Assembly (NCBI GenBank): GCA_937892945.1
Contig: CALBIL010000039.1
Location: 91,999 to 155,998, forward strand
DNA from: an uncultured euryarchaeote
Lineage (GTDB): Archaea; Thermoplasmatota; Poseidoniia; Poseidoniales; Poseidoniaceae
Direction of reading: 5' to 3'
DNA: 64,000 nt
Positions 11,561-21,822 of this stretch are shown one piece after another. Every line of letters begins with the position of its first letter. Position 1 is the first letter of the stretch. The notes under the pieces are model-generated. The model ran no database searches. It was not told where the DNA came from and saw only the letters and a list, made by a program, of their open reading frames with translations. The position numbers and the translations under genes are program-made.

Positions 11561-11899
11561 ATGAGTCGAAGGAAAGCAGAGGTTCCAAGTCTTGCTGATG
11601 CATTAGCCAAGGGTTTTGCCGAACTCAAAACGACTGAAGAAAACCCTTTACCATCTGAGGAAGTTTCAGTGATCCCGGATGTGCAAGAATCAATCGAGGT
11701 TGAATCCTCTCAAAAGCCGCAATACGGCCGTCCAACACAACACAAAGGTCAAGAAAGCAGTTTTGTTTTTACCCCCGATACACCATCCGAATCAGTCAAT
11801 ACAGATGCAGAAGTTACCAAAAAAGCCGAACGACCAGTTGTCGAAATCCTTGACAAACCGAGCACTTCACTCGGTGATGATTTTGATGTTGAATGGTAA
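11561..11899 (+). CDS. Small hydrophilic protein, unknown function
   Basis: ORF 11489-11899; likely start MSRRKAEVPSLADAL at 11561; lies between two membrane-protein genes in the same orientation. Confidence 0.5.
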   Translation: MSRRKAEVPSLADALAKGFAELKTTEENPLPSEEVSVIPDVQESIEVESSQKPQYGRPTQHKGQESSFVFTPDTPSESVNTDAEVTKKAERPVVEILDKPSTSLGDDFDVEW

Positions 11900-11943
11900 G
11901 AGTCGATACAGGTCCTTATGAGTGTAAACATTAGCCGGAGGGT

Positions 11944-12495
11944 ATGGAAGTAACGCGGAAATTTGTTCGAATTTTTATTATGATCTTCGGAACTCTTGTA
12001 CTTGTATCCTATCTTTACGGCCTTTCACACGCTTCGGATCAGGCTGCCTTATGGGGAGGAATACCTTGGTCACAGGCCCAGTTCATTGTACCTTTCATGT
12101 TCTTGGCTGCCTTTGGTTTCTTGATGTACTGGTGGACCATTCTCTATCAAAATGATGCATCTGCAATGGAATCTCTTCGCTGGCCTTGGGGAGAATCCGA
12201 CGGCGGTGGAGGTGCCCGCCTCTTGTTGGCCTTCGCATTACTCGTCATCCCTTCGGCATTATGGCTTGAGGCAACCATTTTCCATCTTGATAACCAATAC
12301 AGCTGGACTCCGATTCTGGTTGTGGGGGTTTTACTGCTTGCCTGTGTTGGAAACATTCTGATGGGTCTGCTGGCTTATTCGGCTTACGTCGATGAATTGC
12401 CAGGTGGTGGAAAAATGCTTCTTGGTTCCATTTTCCTCGGCATCCAGTGTATCATCTTTGACGGAATTTATTGGAATCTGAAATTTCCTTGGTGA
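11944..12495 (+). CDS. Multi-pass membrane protein, unknown function
   Basis: 183 aa ORF with several hydrophobic helices. Confidence 0.7.
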   Translation: MEVTRKFVRIFIMIFGTLVLVSYLYGLSHASDQAALWGGIPWSQAQFIVPFMFLAAFGFLMYWWTILYQNDASAMESLRWPWGESDGGGGARLLLAFALLVIPSALWLEATIFHLDNQYSWTPILVVGVLLLACVGNILMGLLAYSAYVDELPGGGKMLLGSIFLGIQCIIFDGIYWNLKFPW

Positions 12496-12563
12496 CGAAT
12501 TGAAAAGTGTACTTGTATGCCTATTTCACTGCCATATCGAGTGATGGTTTGATGAAGGGTAGA

Positions 12564-12580
12564 CAACCCCGTAGGGGTTG
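12564..12580 (+). promoter_or_regulatory. Short hairpin in thrS leader
   Basis: CAACCCC-GTA-GGGGTTG, perfect 7-bp stem directly before AAGGAGAG and the TTG start of thrS. Confidence 0.5.
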
Positions 12581-12594
12581 AAGGAGAGAGTAAA

Positions 12595-14622
12595 TTGACA
12601 CTCATCAACGTCACCCTACCTGATGGAACAGTGAATGAATATGCAGCGGGTGTTACTTGCGCTGAAGTCATTACCGATGCATTAGGTCGTAAGCATGGAT
12701 GTTTAGCCGCTCGATTGGATGGCATTGAATGCGATTTATCCCATGTGCTTGACAACGATTGTTCCATTGAAGGTATTCTTTCAGAATCTGATGATGGACT
12801 CCACATCCTCCGCCACAGTGCAGCACACTTACTTGCTCAAGCAGTAATGTCTCTTTATCCCGGTGCAAAACCAACGATTGGCCCGGCAATAGACCGAGGC
12901 TTTTACTATGACTTCGCCATGGAACAAATTGTCGAATCTGATCTTAAAGCAATTCAAAAGAAGATGCAAGAATTAGCCCGGAAAAACTTCACAGTTGAAC
13001 GAATCGAATTAACCGATGAAGAATTACAAGACCATTTTGCAGATAACCCCTACAAACTTGAAATCATGAATGATAAAATCGAAGATGGTAGTGGTTCAAC
13101 AATTTACAAACAGGATGATTGGTATGATTTATGCCTTGGCCCCCACGTTCCAAATACATCACGATTGATGAATGTTAAACTCACCAGCATCTCTTCAGCG
13201 TATTGGAGAGGCGATCAAGACCGTGAACAACTGGTCCGGATTTACGGCATTGTCGAAGCGAGTAAAGAAGCCCTGCGTGCAACCCTCGACCGTCTTGAGC
13301 AAGCCAAAAAGCGAGACCACCGTAAGCTTGGTAAGGATTTACAACTGTTCCATATCGATGAAGAAGTCGGCCAGGGATTGATTTTATGGACGCCACGAGG
13401 TTCCATTATTCGTCAAGAATTACAGGATTTTATTTCGTTCCATTTGCGCCGCCAAGGCTATTCGCAAGTCTTCACACCCCATGTTGGTAAACTCGATTTA
13501 TACCGAACTTCAGGCCACTTCCCCTACTATCAAGACTCTCAATACCCCCCTCTTGTTGAACGAGAGTTGATGAACAAACTCGCAGATGAAGGCTGCACCT
13601 GTGGCGAACTCTCGAATTTGATGAAGAGTGGAGACATCGATGGATACATGCTTAAACCGATGAATTGCCCACACCATATCAAACTCTATGCATCACAAAT
13701 GCGCTCATACCGTGACCTACCTCTCCGATTGGCAGAATTTGGTACGGTGTATCGTTGGGAACAATCCGGTGAGATTTCTGGAATGACCCGCGTTCGAGGT
13801 TTTACACAAGACGATGCCCATCTCTTTGTAACAGAAGACCAAATTGCTGAAGAGGTCCTCGGATGTATTGAGTTGGTTCAAATTATATTTGAGAAACTTG
13901 GAATGACCGATTACCGAGTACGGGTTGGCCTACGCGATTTGGATTCCGACAAATACGTCGGTGAACCTGAACGCTGGGATAAAGCCGAAGAAGCATGTCG
14001 TGCCGCAGCAGAATCGCTTGGGGTTAATTGGTCCGAAGAACAAGGAGAGGCTGCATTTTACGGTCCAAAGATTGATTTCGTTGTCAAAGATGTGATTGGT
14101 CGAGAATGGCAACTTGGTACAGTTCAAGTTGACTACAACTTACCAGAACGTTTCGGTTTGGAATACAAAGGGAGCGATGGTGAATTACACAGGCCAGTCA
14201 TGATTCATAGAGCACCGTTTGGTTCGATGGAACGATTCTGTGGAGTGTTGATTGAACATTTTGCTGGTAAGTTCCCTACATGGTTAACTCCAACTCACTG
14301 CCATATCATTACCATCTCCGAAAAACATACGGCATATGCTGACGAAGTCGCTCAGTTGCTTCGAGACAATGAAATACGTGTGGAAATCGATAACGGTGAT
14401 GACACGATTGGAAAGAAAATCCGAACTCATCGTAAGATGCAACCCGCTTATATGGTAATCCTGGGCGATGGAGAAATTGAAACTCGAACGGTTAGTTTAC
14501 GCGCCCGAAACGGTGACCAAGTGAGCGGAATACCGCTTGATACATTTGTCAAGGATTTGAGAACTGAAATAGACGAAAAAAGAGTTGAACCTTCTTTAGT
14601 GGTTTCACCAAACGAGGATTGA
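12595..14622 (+). CDS. thrS: Threonyl-tRNA synthetase (TGS + N2 editing domain type)
   Basis: N-terminal TGS (TLINVTLPDGTVNEYAAGVT), HSAAHLLAQAV editing motif, class II motifs (MNCPHHIKLY, FTQDDAHLF, HRAPFGSMERF). TTG start. Confidence 0.96.
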   Translation: MTLINVTLPDGTVNEYAAGVTCAEVITDALGRKHGCLAARLDGIECDLSHVLDNDCSIEGILSESDDGLHILRHSAAHLLAQAVMSLYPGAKPTIGPAIDRGFYYDFAMEQIVESDLKAIQKKMQELARKNFTVERIELTDEELQDHFADNPYKLEIMNDKIEDGSGSTIYKQDDWYDLCLGPHVPNTSRLMNVKLTSISSAYWRGDQDREQLVRIYGIVEASKEALRATLDRLEQAKKRDHRKLGKDLQLFHIDEEVGQGLILWTPRGSIIRQELQDFISFHLRRQGYSQVFTPHVGKLDLYRTSGHFPYYQDSQYPPLVERELMNKLADEGCTCGELSNLMKSGDIDGYMLKPMNCPHHIKLYASQMRSYRDLPLRLAEFGTVYRWEQSGEISGMTRVRGFTQDDAHLFVTEDQIAEEVLGCIELVQIIFEKLGMTDYRVRVGLRDLDSDKYVGEPERWDKAEEACRAAAESLGVNWSEEQGEAAFYGPKIDFVVKDVIGREWQLGTVQVDYNLPERFGLEYKGSDGELHRPVMIHRAPFGSMERFCGVLIEHFAGKFPTWLTPTHCHIITISEKHTAYADEVAQLLRDNEIRVEIDNGDDTIGKKIRTHRKMQPAYMVILGDGEIETRTVSLRARNGDQVSGIPLDTFVKDLRTEIDEKRVEPSLVVSPNED

Positions 14623-17184
14623 GTGATTCCAATGACAGCACCACCAATTATTAGCGGATTCACCCTTGCCGCTTTGGTACCGTATGTTTTGGCTGCTGCA
14701 ACCGCTTGGTTGTTTTGGACCCGTGTAGTCCCTCACCAATTACGTGGCTTACAAGTCGCTTTTGAAACAGGCGAAAAGCGATATGAAGTTCACGAAGTAA
14801 CTTCTTCAACACAAGATGCTCGCGATTTACTCCGTTCAAGAGGCATGCAACCTGGGGTGGCTACCTATATTTTCGCTTTAGTAGGAGCTCTACTGCTGTT
14901 TTTTGAATACGTGATGATTCGTTTAGGACTTTCAGAAGGCTATCATACGCCTTCACTGAGTGTAGCATTGATTTTTATTGCGCTACCTGCTTTGATATCT
15001 ACGGGGACTTCTCTTGGCGCTCAGGTGATTAAGCCCATTGGTCAAAGCCGAGCATCTTTACAAAATTCGAACATTTGGCGGAGTTTGAAATATACATTAC
15101 TGATCTTGACTTGGATTGTCTTGGTTATCGGGCTTTATCTTGTTTTAGAGGATGCAGGAGTAGATGTATCACGTCGATTCAGTATTTGCATATTTGCGTT
15201 GATGTCACCATCTATTCTTGCCTATGGCCGAATTCTTGGTTCATCATGGCAAGCTCTCCGTCAGTCTTCTCGAAAAATTTCGCGAGGAGAACCTTCCCCG
15301 TTTCACAACCATATCCCGAATGCCCGACAACAGGCCGTGGCGCAAATCGTTAACCTCAACTTGGTTGTAATGCCATACATCGCTTTGAATACGCTTCTTT
15401 CACTCCTCGTCTTGCTATATGATCCAGATCTCCTTCTTCATTCTAACCGAGTTCTTGAATTGCCTGAATACACACTCCAAACGACGTTTATGGAAGAGGG
15501 TGGACTCCTTGGTTTTGGTCTCATTGAATTATTTTCATTCATCCCAGTGTCTGGAATTCGTCAACCTCTTGTTCAATTTGTTTTACTGTTTTTGTTGTTG
15601 AACGTTGCCCTTATTGGTTTTCTTTTCGTGTATGAAGTTGCTCGAATCCTTTTCCTCGATGTTCAAGATGTATCTGGTAAAGGTGGCATCAAATTGGCTG
15701 ACAGTCGCCTTTTGAGGGCTGAGCCAAGTCAACAGGCTAAAGTTCTTAATTTCTGTTTTACAGGATTTGCAGGTCAGTCGATGCTCTTATTGGCATTAGG
15801 AATGATTACTTTTTGGGATTCAGCCGCCCTACCCCAAGGCGCTAATTGCGGTGATTGGGAAAACAAAGTATGTGGCGTTTTAGAAAAGGATGCTCTTGAA
15901 GAACTCACGTGGATGTTGGCCTCTGGTGGCCAAATCGCCTTCCTCACCATCTGGCTCAAGTCACGTCGCATCGGGTTGGAATTAGAAGACATCACCTTTG
16001 ATACGACAGTTGGAGTAGACAGAGCTCGCCTTTCCGAAATGCAAGATGTCATTTATCTCAAACAAAAACCGTTCACGGATTTGATTGCGAATGACCAATG
16101 GTCAATTGCTCTCGACCGTTTAGATAAGATTTATGAAGGCCATGGCAAGCAATTAGAGGGACTTACTTTGGCACGTAAAACCGACGCTATGATGGAATTG
16201 TATGCTGGATTGGGGCGTTGGAACGAGGCTGAGCATGAAGCCGTATCTCTCCTTGCTTTACGTGGAGGCCGTGAAGCACAAGTCGCTCGTTTAGTTCTCT
16301 GTGCATCCAGTTTATCACAACGTGATTATGCGGAAGCAAAACCCCGTCTCGGATTGTTAATCTCCGATGATATTGAAACAGCTCGGTTACAGTGGGCTGC
16401 TTCATTATTCAATCCCAAACAACGAGTATTAGAGCCTGAATTCAAAGCCCTTCTTTCGATTGATTCGGTAATGAAACGAAATATTGACCTTGTCAAACGC
16501 TATCAAAAGGGTATTGCTCAAAGTGAACTCAAATATCTCGATACACCCCCCGGACGAATTTTCTTACTGAGCGATATCGCTCGAATGCGTTTAGCGGGTA
16601 CACCAGATAAAGCATTGAACTTGCTTGAACACTTCATTAAATCCTTTGAGATCACAAACTGGTCACATGGGGAAGTTGTTCGAGCCTTACTTCACATCGA
16701 TGCAGGGAGAATCAATACCGGTGTGACAATGGCTGAAAAACTTGCAGCCTCAAATCCCCGCCACCCTCACGTCCGAAATCTCATTGGTGCACTCGCCCGT
16801 GCAGGTCATACTGAGATGCTTCCATCAGAAACTACGCCGATAGAATGGCTCAATGATTCCGGTCTTGATTGGCTTGATGGCTGGACAATGAAACACGTGG
16901 TCGCGCCACCCCCTACTTTTGCAAGAAAACCGTTAATTCAACACGCTTGGAAATCGAATGGGTGGACAGCATTTAATGGATCAGGTAGTCTCTCTGAAGC
17001 AATTAAGAGAAAGGCAAACGGCTGGAAAGTCGTTCAGCAAGTGTGGCCTGATGATTTACCAATGTGTATTCACACCCACTTAACAGGAATTGTTGTCACT
17101 ATTTCTGGAATGCCTGTTGACCTTGGGTTCCCTGGTACGCTTGATCTTAAATCAATTGAAAAGAAAGGTTTGCTCGAACTGTAA
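14623..17184 (+). CDS. Large multi-pass membrane protein with C-terminal helical (TPR-like?) region
   Basis: 853 aa ORF with GTG start abutting the thrS stop; multiple hydrophobic helices then a soluble alpha-helical region. Confidence 0.75.
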   Translation: MIPMTAPPIISGFTLAALVPYVLAAATAWLFWTRVVPHQLRGLQVAFETGEKRYEVHEVTSSTQDARDLLRSRGMQPGVATYIFALVGALLLFFEYVMIRLGLSEGYHTPSLSVALIFIALPALISTGTSLGAQVIKPIGQSRASLQNSNIWRSLKYTLLILTWIVLVIGLYLVLEDAGVDVSRRFSICIFALMSPSILAYGRILGSSWQALRQSSRKISRGEPSPFHNHIPNARQQAVAQIVNLNLVVMPYIALNTLLSLLVLLYDPDLLLHSNRVLELPEYTLQTTFMEEGGLLGFGLIELFSFIPVSGIRQPLVQFVLLFLLLNVALIGFLFVYEVARILFLDVQDVSGKGGIKLADSRLLRAEPSQQAKVLNFCFTGFAGQSMLLLALGMITFWDSAALPQGANCGDWENKVCGVLEKDALEELTWMLASGGQIAFLTIWLKSRRIGLELEDITFDTTVGVDRARLSEMQDVIYLKQKPFTDLIANDQWSIALDRLDKIYEGHGKQLEGLTLARKTDAMMELYAGLGRWNEAEHEAVSLLALRGGREAQVARLVLCASSLSQRDYAEAKPRLGLLISDDIETARLQWAASLFNPKQRVLEPEFKALLSIDSVMKRNIDLVKRYQKGIAQSELKYLDTPPGRIFLLSDIARMRLAGTPDKALNLLEHFIKSFEITNWSHGEVVRALLHIDAGRINTGVTMAEKLAASNPRHPHVRNLIGALARAGHTEMLPSETTPIEWLNDSGLDWLDGWTMKHVVAPPPTFARKPLIQHAWKSNGWTAFNGSGSLSEAIKRKANGWKVVQQVWPDDLPMCIHTHLTGIVVTISGMPVDLGFPGTLDLKSIEKKGLLEL

Positions 17185-17186
17185 AG

Positions 17187-18953
17187 TTAGATCTTTCTAC
17201 GTAGCCGCTCCATTGAAGCATCTGCTTCCGATAAGTGATTGAGACAATCTTCAACACGTCCACCGGACAATGATTCACCCGCAAGAGCAATGGCTTGTTC
17301 GCATGCACGACGGTTTTCATCTTCAAGAGTAATTCCATTTGTGTCACATTGATTGCGAAGAGTTTTCCACTCTTCTGTTACAAAGTCATACAACTCAAGT
17401 GCTTCATCACTCGCTTGCCCTTCATTGTCAAGGTCGGTCGTTATGGCATCGAGTAAAGAATTTGCTTGCGTCCATTGTTTGAGATCCGCAGCATCCTCCA
17501 TAGAAGCAAGACGTTCATCCCAATCTTTTTTGTCATCTCGATCTTTGTATTGGGCTACTAATTTTTTACGCTGTTTAAGAGCGCGCCGAACATTGTCCAT
17601 GGCTTCACGTTCTGCTTCAATAGAGCGAACTACTCCATCAGCTAATCCAATTGCTTGACTTGGACTACCCGCTTCAATGGCTTGTTCAGCACGTTCTAAT
17701 CGCAACAGCATCTCGGTGGTGTCAAGGCCATCGGTTTGTTGCAATTGGTGTTGAGCTTCTTCGACTGCTGTAATGGCTCGTTCCTGTGCATCTCCATCTG
17801 CCAATAATTGAGGGGGTATCACGCATGCAAATTCATAGGCTTCTTGTGGTTCTTCAACCGCAAGTTTCTTTTTTGCGTCATTGAGTAATTCTTTCAAGTG
17901 TTGAACACTTTCAGCATCATTGCCGCCAAGCAATCGACTTGCCTCAGTAATGGCTTCTTCTGCCATTGCCCACCATTCGATGATTTCAAGAGCTAATTTC
18001 TTTGATTGGCGAAACAATATCTCTCCTTCACGTAATGAGCCAAGTTTTACTTCACGTAGGCCAATTTCAAAAGATTTCCGAGGGCGTTTTGCTGAAGGTG
18101 CAATTGCTTCAGCCTTTTCTATCGCTTGGATGGCATCTGCTTGAATTATTTCAACGTCTCCGGTGAGTGAAAGAGTACGTTCAATATCATCTTCGGCCTC
18201 ATCAAGAAGTTTCATGCCGTAATCTGGATTAATATGTCCTTCTTCTTTTGCCGTCATGACTAGACTCGAAGCCTGATCGACCGCTGCACCTTGTGCTTTT
18301 AATTCTAATAAATGCGTTTCAACTGCATCAAGTCGTTTAGCGAATTCTTTCCGTTCGACCCGCTGGTCATCTCCAACGAACCAAATGTATGCAGTTGCGA
18401 TGCTGCCGATACTGAGTGAACTGAGTGATGCCAGCCATTCATAGGAATTTGTTTCAGGGACTTCACCGATAAAAAGAGAAAAGCCAGCAACAACTCCTAG
18501 TCCAGTCATAATAGCTCGCCATCGCATGACATCAAGCCCACCTCGTAAGATTGAACTCGAGGTTTGAAAGCAAGTATAGGCTACAAGAACGATACACCCT
18601 GAACCAATAAGAGAAGCTAAATCTTCAAGACTGAAATGCTTTGAAGCAAGAATCAAGAGTACAGGCCAAGCAATAGAAGCAAATGACCCGATTCTCGTTC
18701 TCGCTTTCGCATCATCCAAGACTGAATCTTGAAGTACCAATCCATAGGCGATAATTAGGAGAGGGTAACCAAGACCCTCAAACAAACCAGAATCCCCCTT
18801 TATTGCAGATTGAAGGCTTGGCCACATCAACCAAACTGCTCCGACCAAGATGAGTAATGCCGAACTGCTGGTTAAGCGATCAAGTCGTTGCTGTCTTGAC
18901 TTTCGTGCAGTAATAATTGCCGCATCAACATCTGCCCAAGCATCGAGAGCCAT
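17187..18953 (-). CDS. Membrane protein with long coiled-coil/helical C-terminus
   Basis: ORF 17187-19109; likely start MALDAWADVDAAIITARK at 18953. N-terminal TM helices then Ala/Glu-rich helical repeats (EKAEAIAPSAKRPRKSFE, ERAEQAIEAGSPSQAIGLAD). Confidence 0.75.
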   Translation of the reverse strand: MALDAWADVDAAIITARKSRQQRLDRLTSSSALLILVGAVWLMWPSLQSAIKGDSGLFEGLGYPLLIIAYGLVLQDSVLDDAKARTRIGSFASIAWPVLLILASKHFSLEDLASLIGSGCIVLVAYTCFQTSSSILRGGLDVMRWRAIMTGLGVVAGFSLFIGEVPETNSYEWLASLSSLSIGSIATAYIWFVGDDQRVERKEFAKRLDAVETHLLELKAQGAAVDQASSLVMTAKEEGHINPDYGMKLLDEAEDDIERTLSLTGDVEIIQADAIQAIEKAEAIAPSAKRPRKSFEIGLREVKLGSLREGEILFRQSKKLALEIIEWWAMAEEAITEASRLLGGNDAESVQHLKELLNDAKKKLAVEEPQEAYEFACVIPPQLLADGDAQERAITAVEEAQHQLQQTDGLDTTEMLLRLERAEQAIEAGSPSQAIGLADGVVRSIEAEREAMDNVRRALKQRKKLVAQYKDRDDKKDWDERLASMEDAADLKQWTQANSLLDAITTDLDNEGQASDEALELYDFVTEEWKTLRNQCDTNGITLEDENRRACEQAIALAGESLSGGRVEDCLNHLSEADASMERLRRKI

Positions 18954-19109
18954 AGTGCATCTTGATGACATCTTGATGATAACCACTCCGCTTTTCAGTT
19001 TGGCTACCCCCCTATTCGAGTAGACCTGTTTTGAAACGGCAGAATCAATCATTTTGATGGTAATGTTCATGGGTGTCTTCGCCCGCCTCAAGATGAGGGA
19101 AGAGAGCAT

Positions 19110-20054
19110 ATGACTGGACTCATTACCATGGACGACTTAACAAACGAACAAATTCTCAGTATTTTAGAGGATGCAGAACGCCTTCTGCCCGTGGCACGCG
19201 GTGAGATTTATCTCCCTCTTTTACAAGGAAGAATACTCGGGAATTTATTTTTCGAACCAAGCACACGGACTCGTATGTCGTTCGAAACCGCAATGAAAAG
19301 ACTCGGCGGCGATGTCGTCAACCTTGGTGACGTCAAAACATCTTCAGTCGTCAAAGGAGAAACTCTCTTCGATACGATTCAAATGGTCGATGGTTATACA
19401 GATATTATCGCAATGCGACACCCGCGTCAAGGGGCAGCACAATACGCACAAGATGCAGCACGAGTTCCGATTCTCAACGGCGGAGACGGCGCAGGGCACC
19501 ACCCCACTCAAACGATGCTTGACCTGTTTACAATCAAACAAGCGCACGGTCGTTTAGAGGGGTTGAAGGTCGTCCTTGCTGGTGATTTACGCTATGGGCG
19601 AACAGTCCATTCACTTTCTCATGCGTTGACTCGGTTTGGTTGCGAATTAATTTTTGCAAGTCCAAGTTTGTTGAACATGCCCGAGGAAATCGTTTCAGAT
19701 TTACGTTCACACGGGGCAAATGTTATTGAAACTGAAGACCTATATGGTTCGATGGCAGACGCAGATGTCGTGTATATGACTCGAATTCAAAAAGAACGTT
19801 TTGCAGATGAAGACGAATATGCAAGATGTGCTGGCGCCTACAAACTTCATGCTCGCCATTTGAGTGAAGTGAAGCAAGATATGATTGTCATGCATCCATT
19901 GCCGCGTGTTGATGAAATCGACCCTTCTGTCGATAAGACCCGTCATGCACGGTATTTCGAACAAGCATTCAACGGAGTCGTAGCCCGTATGGCCCTTTTA
20001 TGTCGTCTACTCGGTGTTACTGTCCCGGCCAAAATTGAAGGAGGTGCTCTGTGA
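19110..20054 (+). CDS. pyrB: Aspartate carbamoyltransferase catalytic subunit
   Basis: FFEPSTRTRMSFETAMKRLGG, GDGAGHHPTQTMLDLFTI, HPLPRVDEIDPSVDKT. Confidence 0.97.
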   Translation: MTGLITMDDLTNEQILSILEDAERLLPVARGEIYLPLLQGRILGNLFFEPSTRTRMSFETAMKRLGGDVVNLGDVKTSSVVKGETLFDTIQMVDGYTDIIAMRHPRQGAAQYAQDAARVPILNGGDGAGHHPTQTMLDLFTIKQAHGRLEGLKVVLAGDLRYGRTVHSLSHALTRFGCELIFASPSLLNMPEEIVSDLRSHGANVIETEDLYGSMADADVVYMTRIQKERFADEDEYARCAGAYKLHARHLSEVKQDMIVMHPLPRVDEIDPSVDKTRHARYFEQAFNGVVARMALLCRLLGVTVPAKIEGGAL

Positions 20055-20530
20055 TGTCCAATGAACACAGTATGCGTAGAGTGACAGCTATCCGTAATGG
20101 TACTGTGATTGACCATATCCCCTCTGGCCAAGCAATGCTTGTCTTGGAAATGCTTGGAATTGCTGGCGCAACTGCAGTGCCAGTTTCCCTTGTCATGAAT
20201 GTTCCATCGAAAAAGATGGGATCGAAAGATATCATCAAAGTTGAGGACCGTGAATTGACACAATCTGAACTTGACCGATTGGCATTGGTAGCACCTGATG
20301 CTCGTGTTGCAATTATCCGTGCTTATTCCGTTGCAGAAAAACTCTCAATCAATTTAGGTGAGGAACTGGTTAATGTTGTTCGATGTACTTTTTCAAATTG
20401 CATTACCACGAATCTACGTGAACCCCTCGCACATCGCCTGAAAGTCGTTCAAAGAGATCCGCTACAATTACGTTGCCATTACTGTGGCCGGCCTCAAGAC
20501 TTAAGCGAATTAGCGAATAATGTTCTGTGA
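20051..20530 (+). CDS. pyrI: Aspartate carbamoyltransferase regulatory subunit
   Basis: TAIRNGTVIDHIPSGQAMLVLEMLG; C-terminal Zn site C-x4-C ... CHYCG; 4-bp overlap with pyrB. Confidence 0.96.
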   Translation: MMSNEHSMRRVTAIRNGTVIDHIPSGQAMLVLEMLGIAGATAVPVSLVMNVPSKKMGSKDIIKVEDRELTQSELDRLALVAPDARVAIIRAYSVAEKLSINLGEELVNVVRCTFSNCITTNLREPLAHRLKVVQRDPLQLRCHYCGRPQDLSELANNVL

Positions 20531-21538
20531 TTCGTCATTCATCAATGCTCGCATATCGCACGCCTTGCATTGTCTGCTCGAGGTAAGTTCTCCACACGAC
20601 TCGCATGGCATTGGAGGGGAAGGTCGTGCTTCTTTTCCACCAAGTTCAATGACTTGGTCTCGTAGTCCTTTGATGTTATCTGCCATCCGTAACAATCCAT
20701 GGCGAGTTCCTGCTACGTCTGCTTCCATTTGAGCGACCATTTCTCGATGGCGCCAACGTAATGCACCCTTTGCGTGCGGGCATTCTTCATGATGAAGTGG
20801 TAACTCTCGATGTAAGGCATACAAGTGAACTTCTTGTTCGGGGATCCATCTCAAAGGGACAATTCGTGGTGCCAATCCATCAACGGGTGTCGTAGTATGT
20901 GGTGCAAGGCGTAGCGTACGTTCTAAATCGCCGTTAGTCATGTTCATGAGGACTGTTTGGGCCATATCATCAAGATTATGTCCTAAAGCAACATAGTCCG
21001 CATTTACTCTTTTTGCCAAATGGTTGATGCCTTGTCTACGAAAAACGCCACAGTAAGAACATGGCATTCTTGGAGCATCTTTGTTTTCTTTAACAAGTCC
21101 AGGGATTCGGCTTGCGACCTCATCCATTTCTTTGAAACTTAATTCCGGATAGGAGACCGTAATGAATTCAATGCCAAGGCGATCGCACAACTCTTGGGCG
21201 CAAATCAATGACGGTGGCCGGTAACCATCAATGCCTTCATCGACTGTTCCGGCAATGATAGTGACATCAGGTCGTTTGCCGAGGCGGTCGACAAGGCTAT
21301 CGAGCAAAACGGCAGAATCTTTCCCCCCCGAAATCGCTACAAAGATTGTAGTTTCTTTATCTCGTGGGAGTTTGAGTTGATGGCGTAATTCCTTTCCAAC
21401 TTTTTTCCGAACTGATTTTGCCATGTGCTCTCCACACAAAATGCGTCCAGAGTAGGCCTGTTCGAGGATTGCTGGTTTTGAGCAACTATCGCAGGTTGGA
21501 ACGGAAAATACCGGTTCAACACTGTGCGCCATAGACAC
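20510..21538 (-). CDS. PP-loop tRNA thiolase, Ncs6/TtuA family
   Basis: SGGKDSAVLLDSL PP-loop; N-terminal CxxC Zn motif; PCSYCGVFRRQGIN; C-terminal CESCGELTSSRQCKAC. Confidence 0.9.
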   Translation of the reverse strand: MSMAHSVEPVFSVPTCDSCSKPAILEQAYSGRILCGEHMAKSVRKKVGKELRHQLKLPRDKETTIFVAISGGKDSAVLLDSLVDRLGKRPDVTIIAGTVDEGIDGYRPPSLICAQELCDRLGIEFITVSYPELSFKEMDEVASRIPGLVKENKDAPRMPCSYCGVFRRQGINHLAKRVNADYVALGHNLDDMAQTVLMNMTNGDLERTLRLAPHTTTPVDGLAPRIVPLRWIPEQEVHLYALHRELPLHHEECPHAKGALRWRHREMVAQMEADVAGTRHGLLRMADNIKGLRDQVIELGGKEARPSPPMPCESCGELTSSRQCKACDMRALMNDESQNIIR

Positions 21539-21822
21539 TTGCGGGCACCACTATCGTTTGAGTTCACCGCTTGATTCACGATTCTACACATGCATAAATT
21601 CCAATGAGGGGATAATTTATCAATTGGTTTTTTGATTTTCCAATTGAAATATTCGAGATGCCTTCGGTAAAATGGCGGTGAAATGGCGGTAAATACGAGG
21701 CATTTCAAAGCGCGGAAAACTGCTCAAATGTATCTCTCCGCGTAGCCTGTTTCGAATCTCCAGTTGGGAAATCATTTTGGGTCTTCAAATCCCCCTTTAG
21801 GGGGATAAAAGCGCAAAACTAC

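Noticed and set aside
17187-19109. Full-length start of the 640-aa minus ORF at 19109
   Set aside because: Extension would abut the pyrB start and consume the divergent promoter; the internal start at 18953 (MALDAWADV) is more plausible.
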